A stretch of 64,000 nucleotides of DNA from assembly GCA_030418115.1 (NCBI GenBank), contig JAUHQD010000012.1, positions 1-64,000 on the forward strand, in the 5' to 3' direction. This stretch comes from Alteromonadaceae bacterium BrNp21-10. Lineage in GTDB: Bacteria > Pseudomonadota > Gammaproteobacteria > Enterobacterales > Alteromonadaceae. Positions 39,282 to 49,600 of this stretch are shown here, piece after piece (the stretch's first letter is position 1; each line of letters starts with the position of its first letter). The notes under the pieces were generated by a model. That model did not search any database, was not told the origin of the DNA, and saw only the letters and a program-made list of their open reading frames with translations. Position numbers and translations under genes: made by a program.

Positions 39282-41066
39282 ATGGCCGGACGTATTCCTC
39301 GTGATTTCATTGATGATTTAATAGCCCGTTCTGACGTGGTCGAAATTGTTGATAGCCGGGTAAAACTAAAGAAAGCCGGTAAGAATTATCAGGCTTGCTG
39401 CCCCTTTCACAGCGAAAAAAGCCCTTCATTTACCGTCAGTCAAGATAAACAGTTTTATCACTGTTTTGGCTGCGGTGCTCATGGCAACGTTATTTCCTTC
39501 TTGATGGAATACGACCGCCTAGAGTTCCCTGAGGCAGTGGAAGAACTAGCGCGCTACCATAGTATTGATGTCCCTAGAGAAAAAGACAGTGGTCCAAGTT
39601 TTTCTCCTGCACAAAAGCAACAACGAGAAGACGATTACGAACTGTTAGAGAAAGTCGCGCGTTTTTTTGCTCACCAATTAAAACACCATCCAAAAAGCGC
39701 CAATGCCATTGAGTATTTAAAAAATCGCGGACTTAGTGGTGATGTCGTCAAAAATTTTGGTATTGGTTTTGCTCCGCCAGAATGGGATGGCGCCCTTAAA
39801 CAATTTTCTAAAGACAGTGACTCACAACAGCAGTTGTTGGATCTGAAAATTATTACCGAAAATGACAACGGTAAACGTTTCGATTTTTTCCGTGATCGTA
39901 TTATGTTCCCCATTCGCGATAAGCGCGGCCGAGTCATAGGCTTTGGTGGACGCGTGCTAGAAAATAGCGATGGCCCAAAATACCTTAACTCACCAGAGAC
40001 ACGAGTGTTCCACAAAGGTAACGAGCTGTATGGTTTTTACCAAGCTAAACAAGCCAACCGCACTTTACACCGCACCCTCATTGTTGAAGGTTATATGGAT
40101 GTGGTGGCATTAGCCCAATTCGACATCAATTACGCTGTGGCTTCATTGGGTACTGCCACCACCGCCGAACATATTCAAACGCTATTTCGCGCTGCACCGC
40201 AAATTATTTGCTGTTATGACGGCGATCGCGCTGGCCGCGATGCCGCTTGGCGTGCATTAAACAATGCCCTGCCCTATCTTAAAGATGGTGTAGAAATGAA
40301 GTTCTTATTTTTGCCCGATGGTGAAGATCCTGATACCTTGGTTCGGCAAATTGGCAAAGAAGCTTTCGAAGAAAAACTCAATACCGATGCGGTTCCGTTA
40401 TCTCAGTTTTTATTCGACACCTTGTTAAAAACCCATCATGTGGGTAGTGACGAAGGTAAAGCGGCCCTAAGAACTGAGATTGACCCCTTATTAGCACAGA
40501 TCCCTGGTGAAAACCAAAAGGAACTGCTTGAGCTGAAAGCCACAAAACTAACCGGCATAAGTCGATCTCAGGCACAAGTTAAACAAACTAAAGTAGACAA
40601 CTCACAAGAGTTTTCACAACCTAATAAGCATAAGCAGACACACATTCAAACTATGTTGCGGTTACTATTAGAGCAACCCATGTTGGCCAGTCAATGTCCT
40701 GAAGTTGTACCGAGTTTGTTGGACTCACGACTCTTCCCAGGATTAAGCTTTTTACAAGAAGTCCACGAATACTGTTTATTAAAATCGAATCGCACCAGCG
40801 GACAAATTATTGAGCACTTCCGTGAACACCAAAATTATAAAGCGCTAGCCAAATTAGCGATCCATGATTTGTCTAATAATAGCGACGACTTAAACGAGTT
40901 TATTAATGCCAACAAAATTACTGAATTTAAAGACACTTTCACTAGAATGGTGGACAAGCAAATTGCTAGTCGCATTGATGAATTACAAACAAAATCTGCC
41001 TTCAACAAATTGTCAGAACAAGAACTCCAAGAATTTATGCTACTTCTTAAAGAGCGTGACGTTTAA
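39282..41066 (+). CDS. dnaG: DNA primase
   Basis: DnaG makes RNA primers at the replication fork. The CHC2 zinc ribbon ligands are C40, H43, C61 and C64. The TOPRIM core is recognisable from LIVEGYMDVVAL and the acidic CYDGDRAGRDAAWR. The C-terminal region, from about residue 440, is the DnaB-helicase-binding domain. Length 594 is close to the E. coli 581. Confidence 0.97.
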   Translation: MAGRIPRDFIDDLIARSDVVEIVDSRVKLKKAGKNYQACCPFHSEKSPSFTVSQDKQFYHCFGCGAHGNVISFLMEYDRLEFPEAVEELARYHSIDVPREKDSGPSFSPAQKQQREDDYELLEKVARFFAHQLKHHPKSANAIEYLKNRGLSGDVVKNFGIGFAPPEWDGALKQFSKDSDSQQQLLDLKIITENDNGKRFDFFRDRIMFPIRDKRGRVIGFGGRVLENSDGPKYLNSPETRVFHKGNELYGFYQAKQANRTLHRTLIVEGYMDVVALAQFDINYAVASLGTATTAEHIQTLFRAAPQIICCYDGDRAGRDAAWRALNNALPYLKDGVEMKFLFLPDGEDPDTLVRQIGKEAFEEKLNTDAVPLSQFLFDTLLKTHHVGSDEGKAALRTEIDPLLAQIPGENQKELLELKATKLTGISRSQAQVKQTKVDNSQEFSQPNKHKQTHIQTMLRLLLEQPMLASQCPEVVPSLLDSRLFPGLSFLQEVHEYCLLKSNRTSGQIIEHFREHQNYKALAKLAIHDLSNNSDDLNEFINANKITEFKDTFTRMVDKQIASRIDELQTKSAFNKLSEQELQEFMLLLKERDV

Positions 41067-41170
41067 ATCAGATAAATAGTCCCCATATCAGGCTATAGTG
41101 AAAGTAAGCATTAAATACTTTTTAATATGAACAAAATTAGCCCTAATTGTAGATGACCTATACCGGTATC

Positions 41171-41179
41171 TGCTATACT
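41171..41179 (+). promoter_or_regulatory. Extended -10 promoter ahead of rpoD
   Basis: TGCTATACT at 41171-41179 is an extended -10 (TGn plus TATACT) about 55 nt before the rpoD ATG. No good -35 is seen, which extended -10 promoters tolerate. It would give rpoD its own transcript besides read-through from dnaG. Confidence 0.5.
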
Positions 41180-41234
41180 GGCGAATTCGCTCCGTGTCGA
41201 AAACAATCCTAATTATTAACTAGTGGAAGTCTCT

Positions 41235-43061
41235 ATGTTGTCAAACAAGCAGTCTCAGATAAAACTCCTGATCGCCAAAGGTAAAGAGCAAGGCTATTTA
41301 ACTTTTGCCGAAGTTAATGATCACTTGCCACAGGATATTGTCGATTCTGATCAAATTGAAGACATCGTAAGTATGATCAACGACATGGGTATCAAGGTAT
41401 TTGAGAATGCCCCCGATGCCGATGAACTGTTGATGCAAGAAAGTAATACCGATGAGGACGCCGCTGAAGCTGCGGCTCAAGCGCTTGCCACTGTAGAAAG
41501 TGAGATTGGACGCACCACTGACCCAGTACGTATGTATATGCGTGAAATGGGTACCGTTGAGCTACTAACCCGTGAAGGCGAAATTGTTATCGCTAAGCGT
41601 ATTGAAGAAGGCATCAATGAAGTACAGCGTTCTGTGGCGGAATATCCAGAAGCCATTACTTATTTGCTTGACCAATGGGATTTGTTCGAAGCAGAAGAAA
41701 TTCGCTTAAGCGACATTGTTATTGGTTTTATCGACCCTGACGCGGTAGATGATATTGCGCCAACTGCGACTCACATTGGTTCAGAACTTTCTAAAGAAGA
41801 ATTAAAAGACGAAGACGGGGATGAAGATGAGGAAGAAGAAGATACTGGCCTCGATCCGGAATTAGCCCGTGAAAAATTCGATGGTTTAAGAAAGCAATAT
41901 AATCTTGCTCGCGATGCCATCGCTAGTAAAGGTCGTGCTCACAAAGACGCTAAAAAGCAAATTCATGAGCTCAGTGAAGTCTTTAAGGAATTCCGTTTAG
42001 TTCCTAAGCAATTTGATCGCATGGTAAAAAATATGCGTGGCATGATGGATAGAGTGCGTGTGCAAGAGCGCCTAGTACTTAAGCATTGTGTGATACAGGC
42101 TAAAATGCCTAAGAAAGAGTTTTTACTCGCCTTTGCCGGCAATGAAACTAGCACTGACTGGATAGTAGATATTTTCGCCAGTGACAAGCCCTATGTTGAA
42201 GCATTAGCGGAATACCGTGAAGAACTAGAGCGTAGTGTCAGTAAACTGAATAGCATTCAAGATGAAACCGGACTTAACATTGTTGATATCAAAGATATTA
42301 ACCGTCGTATGTCCATTGGTGAAGCTAAAGCACGTCGCGCCAAAAAAGAAATGGTGGAAGCCAACTTACGTTTGGTTATTTCAATTGCTAAAAAATACAC
42401 CAACCGTGGCTTACAGTTCTTGGATCTCATCCAAGAAGGTAATATCGGTTTGATGAAAGCAGTTGATAAATTTGAATACCGTCGTGGTTATAAGTTCTCA
42501 ACCTATGCGACTTGGTGGATCCGCCAGGCAATTACTCGTTCGATTGCTGATCAGGCGCGTACGATTCGTATTCCGGTACATATGATTGAGACTATCAACA
42601 AACTTAATCGTATTTCTCGCCAGATGTTGCAAGAAATGGGGCGTGAGCCAACGCCAGAAGAATTGTCAGAACGCATGATCATGCCGGAAGATAAAATTCG
42701 TAAGGTACTGAAAATAGCCAAAGAGCCGATCTCCATGGAAACACCCATTGGTGATGATGAAGATTCACACTTAGGTGACTTTATTCAGGACGATACTATT
42801 GTTCAACCTTTGGATTCTGCGACTTCGGGTAACCTTAAAGGCGCAACTCAAGAAGTACTAGCCGGGCTTACAGCTCGTGAAGCTAAAGTCCTTAGAATGC
42901 GCTTCGGTATTGATATGAATACTGACCATACGCTTGAAGAAGTCGGTAAGCAGTTCGACGTAACCCGTGAGCGTATACGTCAAATCGAAGCCAAAGCATT
43001 ACGTAAATTACGTCACCCAAGTCGCTCTGAGCAACTACGTAGTTTCTTAGACGACCAATAA
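41235..43061 (+). CDS. rpoD: RNA polymerase sigma factor RpoD (sigma-70)
   Basis: The housekeeping sigma factor. I start it at ATG 41235 ([12 protein letters not shown]) behind a GTGGAAG ribosome-binding site; the frame is open from a GTG at 41223. Region 1.1 is at the N-terminus, with a long acidic insert ([12 protein letters not shown]) in the non-conserved part. Region 2 has [20 protein letters not shown] and region 4.2 has [20 protein letters not shown]. Length is 608 residues. It ends at a strong bidirectional terminator. Confidence 0.97.
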   Translation: MLSNKQSQIKLLIAKGKEQGYLTFAEVNDHLPQDIVDSDQIEDIVSMINDMGIKVFENAPDADELLMQESNTDEDAAEAAAQALATVESEIGRTTDPVRMYMREMGTVELLTREGEIVIAKRIEEGINEVQRSVAEYPEAITYLLDQWDLFEAEEIRLSDIVIGFIDPDAVDDIAPTATHIGSELSKEELKDEDGDEDEEEEDTGLDPELAREKFDGLRKQYNLARDAIASKGRAHKDAKKQIHELSEVFKEFRLVPKQFDRMVKNMRGMMDRVRVQERLVLKHCVIQAKMPKKEFLLAFAGNETSTDWIVDIFASDKPYVEALAEYREELERSVSKLNSIQDETGLNIVDIKDINRRMSIGEAKARRAKKEMVEANLRLVISIAKKYTNRGLQFLDLIQEGNIGLMKAVDKFEYRRGYKFSTYATWWIRQAITRSIADQARTIRIPVHMIETINKLNRISRQMLQEMGREPTPEELSERMIMPEDKIRKVLKIAKEPISMETPIGDDEDSHLGDFIQDDTIVQPLDSATSGNLKGATQEVLAGLTAREAKVLRMRFGIDMNTDHTLEEVGKQFDVTRERIRQIEAKALRKLRHPSRSEQLRSFLDDQ

Positions 43062-43075
43062 TATTTAAAGATACT

Positions 43076-43115
43076 AAAAAGCCCCGCTATAGTGCTCTAT
43101 ATGCGGGGCTTTTTA
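43076..43115. terminator. Bidirectional terminator between rpoD and the porin-like gene
   Basis: A 12-bp stem AAAAAGCCCCGC (43076-43087) with GCGGGGCTTTTT (43103-43114) closes a 15-nt loop. The A and T flanks allow termination from both converging genes. Confidence 0.9.
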
Positions 43116-43144
43116 TTGCCTTAAACAAGGCTAAAAGCAGTCGT

Positions 43145-44407
43145 TCACAACCGATACTGCAACAACAGCATTAACTGCTTTTGCTTATTCTTCGCAGTCC
43201 ACTTAGGCCACAAAGTACGATTTTCATTATCACTATCTACCATTAACCATTCAGCACCGACATTCCAATGTTTATTCAGATTATGGCGCCACGCTGCAGT
43301 TATTGAATGGCCATTGCTGTCGTTAGGATCCATCGGGTTATTATCGATATCGGTCACATCAAAATGGTCGTAGCGTAATGAAAATCGATGATTCTGCCAT
43401 TTATAACTGCCTAACAAATACCAAGAATTATACTCTGCAAAAGTGCCGTTATTGATATCCCCCATATAAGTCACACCATCAAGCCACTGCGCTAACACTC
43501 TAAAACTAGAGGTAAATTTGTGCTGGATTGCCACTGAGGTAAAACGCGTGTCCCAGCCATATTGCATGTTCGTTTCTATTGATAACGGGTCCGCATTGTT
43601 ATCGTAATAATAAGCGCGCACATCGGTGGATTTTAAATAGCGCCACTGTACACCAAGGTAATATCCCCAACGACCATCGGTTTCCTCAATAGGTTTCAAA
43701 TAGTCTGGAAATACCACTGGGCGATTTTGAAACTGAAAATAATCGGCAAAATATACATTTTCGTTCAGTGTGGTTTGTCGATTATGCAACGCCCAACCAC
43801 GCCAACTGAGTAATGTACCAACAGGGTCATTGGCTCGATATAGGGACGCTACAGCGGTAAAACTATGAGGGCTATGATGGGCGCGACCACTACGAGTGAT
43901 AGACCATTCAGCGCCAACGGTACGCAACTCTTCAGCTATCCAAGAGTTAATTGCCGAAAAGCTGTAAGTAAAGGGGCTGGTCCAGCCAATATCGACATTT
44001 TCTAATGACATTTTCGGATAGAACATACCAACACGCACTTGATGCTTTAGGCCCGCACTTAGCGGGGCATAGGTCAAATACGCTTCTGTAAAACCTAAAT
44101 GTGAATCACCATCTGGATAATAAGCGGCAACGGCATCAAAGCTAATATCGGCAAGAACATCGGCAGACACCTGCATTATCCCTTGAGTCACTTTAAAGCG
44201 ATCATCACGATTAAATCGTAATACGCCTACCCCGCCTTCCATCCAACTGTTGAGCCAAGATTTATCATAGCTGGCATTAACATAGCCACCTTCGAGCATA
44301 GCTTCAACTTTGATATTACTCGCCGCCGTTGGAGCATAAATGGCCCCTAAAAGCCCCACTGCATAAACGATACTACGCATAAAAACACTGATAGTTTTAT
44401 TAGCCAT
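43145..44407 (-). CDS. Porin-like outer-membrane beta-barrel protein
   Basis: The 420-residue protein has a signal peptide (ending near PTAAS, with Met10 an alternative start) and alternating aromatic strands throughout, ending in LLLQYRL. Blocks such as HQVRVGMFYPKMSLENVDIGW and SWIAEELRTVGAEWSI resemble a conserved but uncharacterised porin group. Substrate is unknown. It starts 9 nt after a cupredoxin gene, so the two probably form an operon with a shared envelope role, for example copper or small-molecule handling; that is inference. Confidence 0.72.
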   Translation of the reverse strand: MANKTISVFMRSIVYAVGLLGAIYAPTAASNIKVEAMLEGGYVNASYDKSWLNSWMEGGVGVLRFNRDDRFKVTQGIMQVSADVLADISFDAVAAYYPDGDSHLGFTEAYLTYAPLSAGLKHQVRVGMFYPKMSLENVDIGWTSPFTYSFSAINSWIAEELRTVGAEWSITRSGRAHHSPHSFTAVASLYRANDPVGTLLSWRGWALHNRQTTLNENVYFADYFQFQNRPVVFPDYLKPIEETDGRWGYYLGVQWRYLKSTDVRAYYYDNNADPLSIETNMQYGWDTRFTSVAIQHKFTSSFRVLAQWLDGVTYMGDINNGTFAEYNSWYLLGSYKWQNHRFSLRYDHFDVTDIDNNPMDPNDSNGHSITAAWRHNLNKHWNVGAEWLMVDSDNENRTLWPKWTAKNKQKQLMLLLQYRL

Positions 44408-44416
44408 TATTCACTC

Positions 44417-45136
44417 TTAATAATCATCTAATTCGTCTGAATTTTCATAATCACTAAGCGCCGGTAACAACGGCGATTGTAATTGCAGATTGTGAGTCGT
44501 TGAGCCGCTAACACTAATATCTTGCGAAAAATCTTTGTCGCGTCCCTGTAATAAAGGACTCCATATCTTTAATTCATAATCTCCAGAGGGTAGTTCTATG
44601 GACACTTCCCCATTTTTGGCAGTTTTTGCAAACCATGGGCTGTCCACCACAAAAATATAACCTAGCATCCAATCATGGATATTACAGCCTAACGCCACTT
44701 CGCCTTGCTGACTAAATTGTAGGGGCTGCGCCGTACCGCCATCATAAAGCTTTAATTGAAAAGGTTTCGCTGGGGAAAAAGAATACACATGGTGTTTGAT
44801 AGAATCGGAGTTGGGAAAATTCACCCAAGTATCTTGCTGAACCACCAAAATATGCGGCACAAATTGACTATTAAGTTGATCCATCACCGCTAACCTTTGC
44901 ATCTCCTCTAGTGGCTGTGGTGTAGAATCTGATGACGTTGGCTGCACCAGTAAACTGGTATCATTGGGATTTTTGCTTTGAGCAAATACCACAATATTTG
45001 CTGCCGGTTGTTGATCACTACTCAGGATCTTGACCTTTAATTCATCCGCCCCTGCGGCTATTGAGTAGCAATAAGTCAGCACTAAAACACTAAACCAAGA
45101 TTGATGAACCCATTTTGAGATCGGGGATGAAGGCAT
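44417..45136 (-). CDS. Exported cupredoxin (methylamine-utilisation-protein-like)
   Basis: The 239-residue protein has an N-terminal signal segment (WFSVLVLTYCYSIAAGA) and a cupredoxin domain at about 110-170. The type-1 copper set is visible: His in SIKHHVYSF, then Cys, His and Met in LGCNIHDWMLGY. The last 60 residues form a carboxypeptidase-regulatory-like beta domain (GEVSIELPSGDYELKIWSP). Such proteins are often annotated as methylamine utilisation proteins by name only; no amine dehydrogenase is here. It precedes the porin-like gene by 9 nt. Its redox partner is unknown. Confidence 0.8.
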   Translation of the reverse strand: MPSSPISKWVHQSWFSVLVLTYCYSIAAGADELKVKILSSDQQPAANIVVFAQSKNPNDTSLLVQPTSSDSTPQPLEEMQRLAVMDQLNSQFVPHILVVQQDTWVNFPNSDSIKHHVYSFSPAKPFQLKLYDGGTAQPLQFSQQGEVALGCNIHDWMLGYIFVVDSPWFAKTAKNGEVSIELPSGDYELKIWSPLLQGRDKDFSQDISVSGSTTHNLQLQSPLLPALSDYENSDELDDY

Positions 45137-45229
45137 ATTTATTTACTATCCTTACGTCAACTTTGAATATTAAGAAAACTATATAACCTACATAATTTCA
45201 ACGCTTTTATGAAATATCTCTAGATATAA

Positions 45230-45260
45230 AAAAGCGGAAGATAACTAATCTTCCGCTTTC
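45230..45260 (-). terminator. Terminator of the RND efflux operon
   Basis: AAAGCGGAAGAT (45231-45242) pairs with ATCTTCCGCTTT (45248-45259), and in the minus direction a T run follows. It lies about 45 nt after the permease stop and separates it from the cupredoxin gene. Confidence 0.85.
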
Positions 45261-45305
45261 ATCATTCATTCCTTTACGCTGAGCTTACTCTGTTAAGCCG
45301 CTATT

Positions 45306-48300
45306 TCAACTCTTCGCGGCTTTAGCTGCTTCAGCTTGCTGGCTTTGCTCCTCCAGCACTTCCAATTCCCGCTCAAGCTTCTTCGGTGAGCCAGTATGCC
45401 TTGCTAACCAAAAATAAGCGGTAGGGATAACGAACAAGGTCATAAATGTGGATAACAACACCCCAGCAAAAATCACCATGCCTATTACCATACGGCTTTC
45501 CGATCCGGGGCCACTCGCGAGTACTAAAGGCAAAGAACTAAATACCGTGGTGAAGCCTGTCATCACAATGGGGCGTAAACGTTGTGCTGATGCTTGGCGT
45601 AATGCCTGTTCAAATTCAATACCGGCATCACGCAGCTGATTAGTAAACTCGACTATCAAAATACCGTTTTTGGCCGCTAAGCCAATTAACATCACTAACC
45701 CAATTTGACTGTAAATATTCAACGTCATATCGGCAAAATATAAACCAATAAACGCCCCTAATAGCGCCAAAGGCACGGTGAGCATGATTACCAATGGATG
45801 CACAAAGCTCTCAAATTGTGCAGCTAACACCAAAAAGGTTATCGCCATGGCTAAGGCGAATATAAATATCACCGAATTACCAGACTCCTGATACAACTGC
45901 GATTCGCCTTTATAGTCAACCGATACCTTCTCGGGTAATTCCGTATCCACAATATTATTCAAATAAGCCAAGGCTTCACCTAAGGTATAGCCTTGGGCAA
46001 GGTTGGCGCTGATAGTAATACTACGCATGCGGTTATAGCGGTTAAGTTGTGAAGACGTTGCCCGCTCTTCGAAGGTAAGTAGATTATCCAATGGAATAAG
46101 TTCTTGAGTACGCTGTGAACGCACATATAAATTGTTGATACTTTGCGGGCTACGATAATCCGCATCAACACCTTCCATAATCACATTATATTCTTGGCCA
46201 CGATCTAAATAGGTCGATACCCGGCGACTACCGAGCATAGTTTCTAAGGTGCGGCCAATATCACCGATAGATACCCCTAAATCAGCGGCACGGTCTCGAT
46301 TAATATTTACCATTAACTGCGGCAAGGTTTCTTTGTAATCGGAATCCAAACGCTGCAAATTAGGATTCTCACCCGCTTTCTCTAACAGAATATCCCGCCA
46401 TTGAGTCAACTCTTCATAGGTATCGCCTTGCAACACAAATTGCACGGGTCGCCCACCGCCACCACCTAAAGCACTACGCACGAAAGCAAAAGCACGTACA
46501 TCGGGAATTTGTGCCAACTTAGCGCTGACTTCATCCATCAGTTCAAAAGTAGAACGTTTACGTAACTTCCAATCAACGGCCCCTACAATGGCCATACCGG
46601 CACTACCGCCAAATCCCGGTGTACGAACCAATACCCGCCGCATTTCGCCATTATCAAGATAGGGCAGCAAAATATCTTCTACCTTTTTCATATTACGAGC
46701 ATTACTGACAAAACTGGCACCTTCCGCACTTTGCATTTGCACAAAGAAATCGCCCCTGTCTTCTCGAGGCACAAATTCACTGGGGATCCGCTCCGCCAGT
46801 GCCATTAACGCCACAATACTGAAAATAATAAGTAATAATGTCGCAACCGGCTGACGGATAGAGCTGCCCAAAATATTAAAGTAACGTTCTTCAAATGCTT
46901 TGAAGCGCGTGTCCATAAAGTTACCAAAGCGGCTAGAACGCTCACTTTTCTTGAGTAAACGCGAGCACATCATCGGTGATAATGACAACGCGGTAAAACT
47001 AGAGAAAGCCACCGCCGCGGCAATCGCTACGGCAAACTCAGTAAATAACCGGCCTATGTTTCCTTGTAAGAAAATCAACGGTATAAACACCGAAATTAGC
47101 ACTAAGGTAGTGGCAATAACCGCAAAGCCTACTTCACGCGCTCCTCGGTAAGCAGCCAATAACGGCGGCTCCCCCATTTCGATACGTCGGTGAATGTTTT
47201 CTAGAACCACGATGGCATCATCGACCACTAAACCAATGGCCAACACCAACGCCAGTAAGGTCAGTAGGTTAATGGAATAGCCTAACGCGTACATCACAAT
47301 AAACGCGCCTATTAAGGATACCGGCACCGTAACCGCAGGGATCAAGGTGGCTCGTACATTGCCTAAAAATAAAAATATCACAATGATTACCATAGCCACG
47401 GCAATGGCTAAGGTTTCGTACACTTCGTTAATAGAGCCTTCAATAAATACCGACGAATCGTAACTGGGAACAATAAAAATATTTTCCGGCAGGCCCGCTT
47501 CAATTACCTTCATGGCCTTACGCACTTCTTGGGCTACCGATAAGGTATTGGCTTTGGATTGCTTGACTATGCCTAAGCCAATCATATTGACACCGTCACC
47601 ACGGAATTCGGTTTCATCATCTTCGGCAGCTAATTCCACCGTAGCCACTTCACCTAACTTAACCAAATAACCATCGTCACCTTCTTTAATGGTTAATTTG
47701 CCAAAATCGCTTGGCGTTAAGAAGGTACGTGCAACTCGAACTTCAAAATCTCGATCATTGGATTCCACTTCCCCAGCGGGTAACTCGACGTTTTCAGAGC
47801 GGATAACACTTTCGATATCACTAACGGTAATGCCGCGAGCAGCCATAGCATTGCGATCTAGCCATATTTTCATGGCATATTCACGACCACCACCCAAACG
47901 TACTCGGGCCACACCATCGACAACTGACAAACGGTCGGCAATAAAACGGTCAGCGTAATCGGTTAATTCCATTACCGACATATTGTCCGAACGTAGGTTG
48001 TACCAAACAATAACCTGCTCATCGGAGTCAGACTTGAACACTTCTGGCGGATCAGCTTGTTCCGGCAAATTATTTAGCGCACGACTTACTCGCTCACGTA
48101 CGTCATTCGATGCTGAATCAATATCTCTGCTTAAATCAAATTCAATGGAGATACTCGAGCGACCATTACGACTACTGGAATTAATGTTTTTAATCCCCGC
48201 AATACCACTGATGCGATCTTCCAGTAGCTGGGTAATTCTCGACTCAACAATATTGGCTGAGGCACCGGGATAATTGGTGTTAATGGATACAATGGGTGGA

Positions 48301-48422
48301 TCGATATCCGGATATTCTCGCAACGACAAAGAAGCAATAGAGACAACGCCGAAGACCACCAACATCAAGTTTACAACAATGGCGAATACCGGCCGTTTTA
48401 CAGATAAGTCTGATAGCAACAT
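45306..48422 (-). CDS. RND efflux permease (HAE1 family)
   Basis: The 1038-residue inner-membrane pump has the AcrB-type layout: TM1 at 13-30, a large periplasmic loop, a TM cluster with VDDAIVVLENIHRR and GREVGFA-type motifs, a second periplasmic loop, and a second TM cluster with LAAKNGILIVEF. The Asp pair in the LAIGLVVDDAIV helix carries the proton relay. The substrate is not readable; multidrug or solvent export is typical. It follows the adaptor gene by 3 nt. No outer-membrane factor gene is present, so it probably uses a TolC encoded elsewhere. Confidence 0.94.
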   Translation of the reverse strand: MLLSDLSVKRPVFAIVVNLMLVVFGVVSIASLSLREYPDIDPPIVSINTNYPGASANIVESRITQLLEDRISGIAGIKNINSSSRNGRSSISIEFDLSRDIDSASNDVRERVSRALNNLPEQADPPEVFKSDSDEQVIVWYNLRSDNMSVMELTDYADRFIADRLSVVDGVARVRLGGGREYAMKIWLDRNAMAARGITVSDIESVIRSENVELPAGEVESNDRDFEVRVARTFLTPSDFGKLTIKEGDDGYLVKLGEVATVELAAEDDETEFRGDGVNMIGLGIVKQSKANTLSVAQEVRKAMKVIEAGLPENIFIVPSYDSSVFIEGSINEVYETLAIAVAMVIIVIFLFLGNVRATLIPAVTVPVSLIGAFIVMYALGYSINLLTLLALVLAIGLVVDDAIVVLENIHRRIEMGEPPLLAAYRGAREVGFAVIATTLVLISVFIPLIFLQGNIGRLFTEFAVAIAAAVAFSSFTALSLSPMMCSRLLKKSERSSRFGNFMDTRFKAFEERYFNILGSSIRQPVATLLLIIFSIVALMALAERIPSEFVPREDRGDFFVQMQSAEGASFVSNARNMKKVEDILLPYLDNGEMRRVLVRTPGFGGSAGMAIVGAVDWKLRKRSTFELMDEVSAKLAQIPDVRAFAFVRSALGGGGGRPVQFVLQGDTYEELTQWRDILLEKAGENPNLQRLDSDYKETLPQLMVNINRDRAADLGVSIGDIGRTLETMLGSRRVSTYLDRGQEYNVIMEGVDADYRSPQSINNLYVRSQRTQELIPLDNLLTFEERATSSQLNRYNRMRSITISANLAQGYTLGEALAYLNNIVDTELPEKVSVDYKGESQLYQESGNSVIFIFALAMAITFLVLAAQFESFVHPLVIMLTVPLALLGAFIGLYFADMTLNIYSQIGLVMLIGLAAKNGILIVEFTNQLRDAGIEFEQALRQASAQRLRPIVMTGFTTVFSSLPLVLASGPGSESRMVIGMVIFAGVLLSTFMTLFVIPTAYFWLARHTGSPKKLERELEVLEEQSQQAEAAKAAKS

Positions 48423-48425
48423 GGG

Positions 48426-49484
48426 TTATTCCTCCACGCTCAATACGGACACTTGACCACCATTTTTTAAACGCAAGCCCCCTTCTTTCACCACCCTTTC
48501 ACCGGCAGTTAATCCACTGATAATTTGTACCTGTCCAGGAATACGATGACCCGTTATCACTTCACGACGTTCGGAAATATTGTCTGCAGACACCACAAAC
48601 ACGAATTGTTTTTCTTGAATGGGGATCAACGCTGACTCTGGCACCACTAGGGTTTGTAATACTTGTTTTTGCAAGTCAATTTGTAACAACATACCAGGAC
48701 GTAATTTATAATCTGGATTATCAATGACGGCGCGGACTTTTATGGCGCGGGTGATGGGGTCCATTCTCGAATCAATACTTTTAACACGCCCCTTAAACAA
48801 TTCATCAGGCCAAGCGATGGATTTAGCTGCAATGGACTGTTCTAAGCTAATGCTGGATAAATGCGCCTCTGAGATACTGAAATCCACCTTTACCTGATGC
48901 AAATCATCTAGTGTGGTAATGCTCATCCCCGGAGTGACCAATGCACCTAAACTAATTTGACGAATACCCAATTTACCAGCGAATGGCGCACGTACTTCCA
49001 ACTCGGCCAGTTTAGTATTAGCTATTTCTCGTTGTGCTTTTAAGGCTTTTACTTTGGCTTCTTGTTCATCCAACAGTTGCGCCGATGCCATATTTTCTTT
49101 GGCTAGATTTTTTAGCCGTTTATACTGTCTGTGTGCTTCAGCAAGATTGATTTCTAATTCATTCACCCGTGCGCGTTCTTCACGGCTATTTAGAGTGAGT
49201 AATACTTGCCCGGCTTCCACAATCTGACCATCGTCAAACAGAATTTGATCAACCACATCACTGCTTTGCGCAGTAATATTGACCGCCTCATTAGCGATAG
49301 TAGTACCCAACGCCTCAACCAATACCCTAAATTCAGTTTCATTGACCTTATGCAAAACTACTGGCGTAGATTGCGATTGCCTGACTTCTTCAGCCTGATC
49401 CACCGGCATATACAAATAAGCTACCAATGCAGCGATTAATATAACGGCAAAAAGGATGGGAGTAATTTTTGTTCGCGTAGACAT
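48426..49484 (-). CDS. RND efflux periplasmic adaptor (membrane-fusion protein)
   Basis: The 352-residue protein has an N-terminal membrane anchor (ILFAVILIAALVAYLY), a lipoyl-like half (DVVDQILFDDGQIVEAGQVL), an alpha-hairpin with coiled-coil character (about 95-150), the second lipoyl half (RAPFAGKLGIRQISLGALV) and a beta-barrel. It is the adaptor of the tripartite pump encoded just downstream. The start at ATG 49484 has no lipobox. It is divergent from the Nudix gene. Confidence 0.93.
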   Translation of the reverse strand: MSTRTKITPILFAVILIAALVAYLYMPVDQAEEVRQSQSTPVVLHKVNETEFRVLVEALGTTIANEAVNITAQSSDVVDQILFDDGQIVEAGQVLLTLNSREERARVNELEINLAEAHRQYKRLKNLAKENMASAQLLDEQEAKVKALKAQREIANTKLAELEVRAPFAGKLGIRQISLGALVTPGMSITTLDDLHQVKVDFSISEAHLSSISLEQSIAAKSIAWPDELFKGRVKSIDSRMDPITRAIKVRAVIDNPDYKLRPGMLLQIDLQKQVLQTLVVPESALIPIQEKQFVFVVSADNISERREVITGHRIPGQVQIISGLTAGERVVKEGGLRLKNGGQVSVLSVEE

Positions 49485-49600
49485 GTAATAAGGCCTTTTT
49501 TATTAGAATTGTATTGATATTTCAGATTCTTCATTGCCGCCGCCAAGGTAATGCATTCTAATAGCGACAACTTTCTGAGCCCATTGTATTGGATAAATCA

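Noticed and set aside
46900-48456. Several open frames of 60-96 codons opposite the RND genes
   Set aside because: They are mirror frames of the permease and adaptor genes, with no ribosome-binding sites or family similarity.
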